Source of the DNA: Rapana venosa
Taxonomy: Eukaryota; Mollusca; Gastropoda; Neogastropoda; Muricidae
Direction: 5' to 3'
NCBI GenBank assembly: GCA_028751875.1
Contig: CM054135.1
Location: forward strand, 63,336,193-63,400,192
DNA: 64,000 nt
Shown: positions 61,561 through 64,000 of the stretch, one piece after another
Numbering within the stretch: the first letter of the stretch is position 1
How the letters are laid out: every line of letters starts with the position of its first letter
The notes under the pieces: model-generated
Told to the model about the DNA's origin: nothing
The model's database searches: none
What the model saw: the letters and a program-made list of their open reading frames with translations, nothing else
Program-made: the position numbers and the translations under genes

Positions 61561-61789
61561 ATATTTGACTGGCTCAAAAACAGAATGTCTCTCAGTTTTG
61601 TGACCATGATCACAGAAACCCCAAACATTAAAACACCATCACTTGATCAAACACACAGCAACTCAGCTAGTTCGCGAACTATCGCCAGGGATCAAACAAA
61701 AGCAAGTGATCTGCTCGCCGATGGGTTTTTGTTTGTTTATGTGCATTACATGTTTCACCTGTTTGCTTACGTGCATTACATGTTTAACT
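61561..61789. other. Short intergenic stretch
   Basis: One repeated word (gcattacatgttt, 61,743 and 61,773); nothing else is recognised. Confidence 0.5.
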
Positions 61790-61918
61790 GGCGGACGCTA
61801 GAGCGAAGGAGTGGATCAGAGCCTTTTTCTTCAATCCATGGGGGTTCATGAAGTGGTGGGTTCGAATCTAGGCAGAATCGCGTTTGGTGAGTTAAGGGCG
61901 GAGAGTTTATTATTTTTA

Positions 61919-61955
<37 letters not shown>
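61790..61955 (+). mobile_element. tRNA-derived SINE family B, left half, ending in (CT)n
   Basis: B-box gggttcgaatct (about 61,859-61,870), then gcgtttggtgagttaaggg and cggagagttt, the start of a SINE body common in gastropod DNA as I recall it. It is interrupted at a CT tract (61,923-61,955), after which a LINE begins. Confidence 0.6.
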
Positions 61956-63620
<1,665 letters not shown>

Positions 63621-63825
63621 CACCCTGGGGGGAGACTTTATGGAAAAGAGAAAAGAAAAAAAAAAGAGAAAGACCCCCTTCCCTCCCGTCAACAACAAAC
63701 CCCTCCCCTCCAACTCCTCTCCCCCCCCCCCCCCCCAACTTCACTCTCTCTATAAGGTTTTGCCATCAGATAGCCCTTTAAGGTCTTGTAGGAGGCGAGA
63801 ACATGTTTCAGCTTGAAAGTGGGTG

Positions 63826-63898
63826 GATTGGTGGATCAGTGGTCTAAAGGTAACGCACCTGCCTAGAAAGCGAGGAGTCGGAGGTTCGATCCACGTTT
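63826..63898 (+). mobile_element. tRNA-like SINE head (not a functional tRNA)
   Basis: A-box-like agtggtctaaaggtaac (63,839-63,855) and B-box ggttcgatcc (63,882-63,891), with an anticodon-loop-like ctagaaa. The anticodon stem is mispaired and AGA would call for a serine tRNA with a long variable arm, which is absent. A SINE head is the better reading. Confidence 0.5.
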
Positions 63899-64000
63899 GA
63901 ACCTGAACTACCCCCCTCCCCCCCACCCCCCTCCATCCATTAGACATGGAATGGTGATCTTTCACATTTATTGCCCCCCCACATCAACAAGAGAGTTGAC
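63899..64000. other. C-rich window end
   Basis: C runs and no further feature; the SINE body may continue outside the window. Confidence 0.4.

Noticed and set aside
63826..63898. Functional tRNA gene
   Set aside because: The A and B boxes are good, but the anticodon stem is mispaired and the expected serine long arm is missing; a SINE head explains it better.

Overview
The window is metazoan nuclear DNA, most likely from a mollusc and probably a gastropod. The basis is the combination of a RhoGDI gene with GT-AG introns, a fibrinogen-related (FReD) lectin gene, several clades of non-LTR retrotransposons, tRNA-derived SINEs of the molluscan type, and very dense microsatellites. There are no bacterial operons, rRNA genes or CRISPR arrays. 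Species cannot be named from the sequence alone.

Two real protein genes can be assembled exon by exon. (1) On the + strand, a complete RhoGDI gene has a probable non-coding first exon near 25.56-25.66 kb, four coding exons between 27,500 and 31,613 (612 nt, 203 aa) and a poly(A) signal at 31,941. (2) On the - strand, a secreted FReD lectin has an EGF-like exon (51,976-about 52,093), an N-terminal FReD exon (47,632-47,794) and a terminal FReD exon (42,675-43,134). The splice phases agree across both introns. The exons upstream of the EGF exon are not recognised.

The rest is mobile and repetitive DNA. LINE relics lie at 1.8-3.5 kb (cut by a 500-N gap), 14.9-18.1 kb (nearly full length, badly decayed), 22.8-23.6 kb, 43.5-43.8 kb, 44.5-46.5 kb and 62.0-63.2 kb. 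LINE 3' ends lie at 19.2-19.4, 48.1 and 54.3 kb. At least a dozen SINE copies or fragments are scattered from 19.5 kb onward. Two SINEs are split by LINE insertions; one of these has an exact 11-bp target-site duplication.

Two large direct duplications dominate the layout: a 3.79-kb unit (4,001-11,735, two copies plus 150 bp) and a 6.15-kb unit (47,763-53,790 and 53,917-59,940). The copies differ mainly by small indels. Their edges lie in an N gap, a C52 run and a low-quality A/G stretch, so unmerged assembly overlaps are the first explanation to exclude. The stretches 1-1.8 kb and 32-37.7 kb look like unpolished consensus with swollen homopolymers.

The most unusual biological signal is a 41-bp minisatellite (50,620-51,679, about 26 units) just inside the intron after the EGF exon. 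Each unit is a copy of the exon-intron junction itself: the last 19 nt of the exon, a near-consensus 5' splice site and the start of the intron. The result is a ladder of more than 20 tandem splice donors in an immune-type lectin gene.
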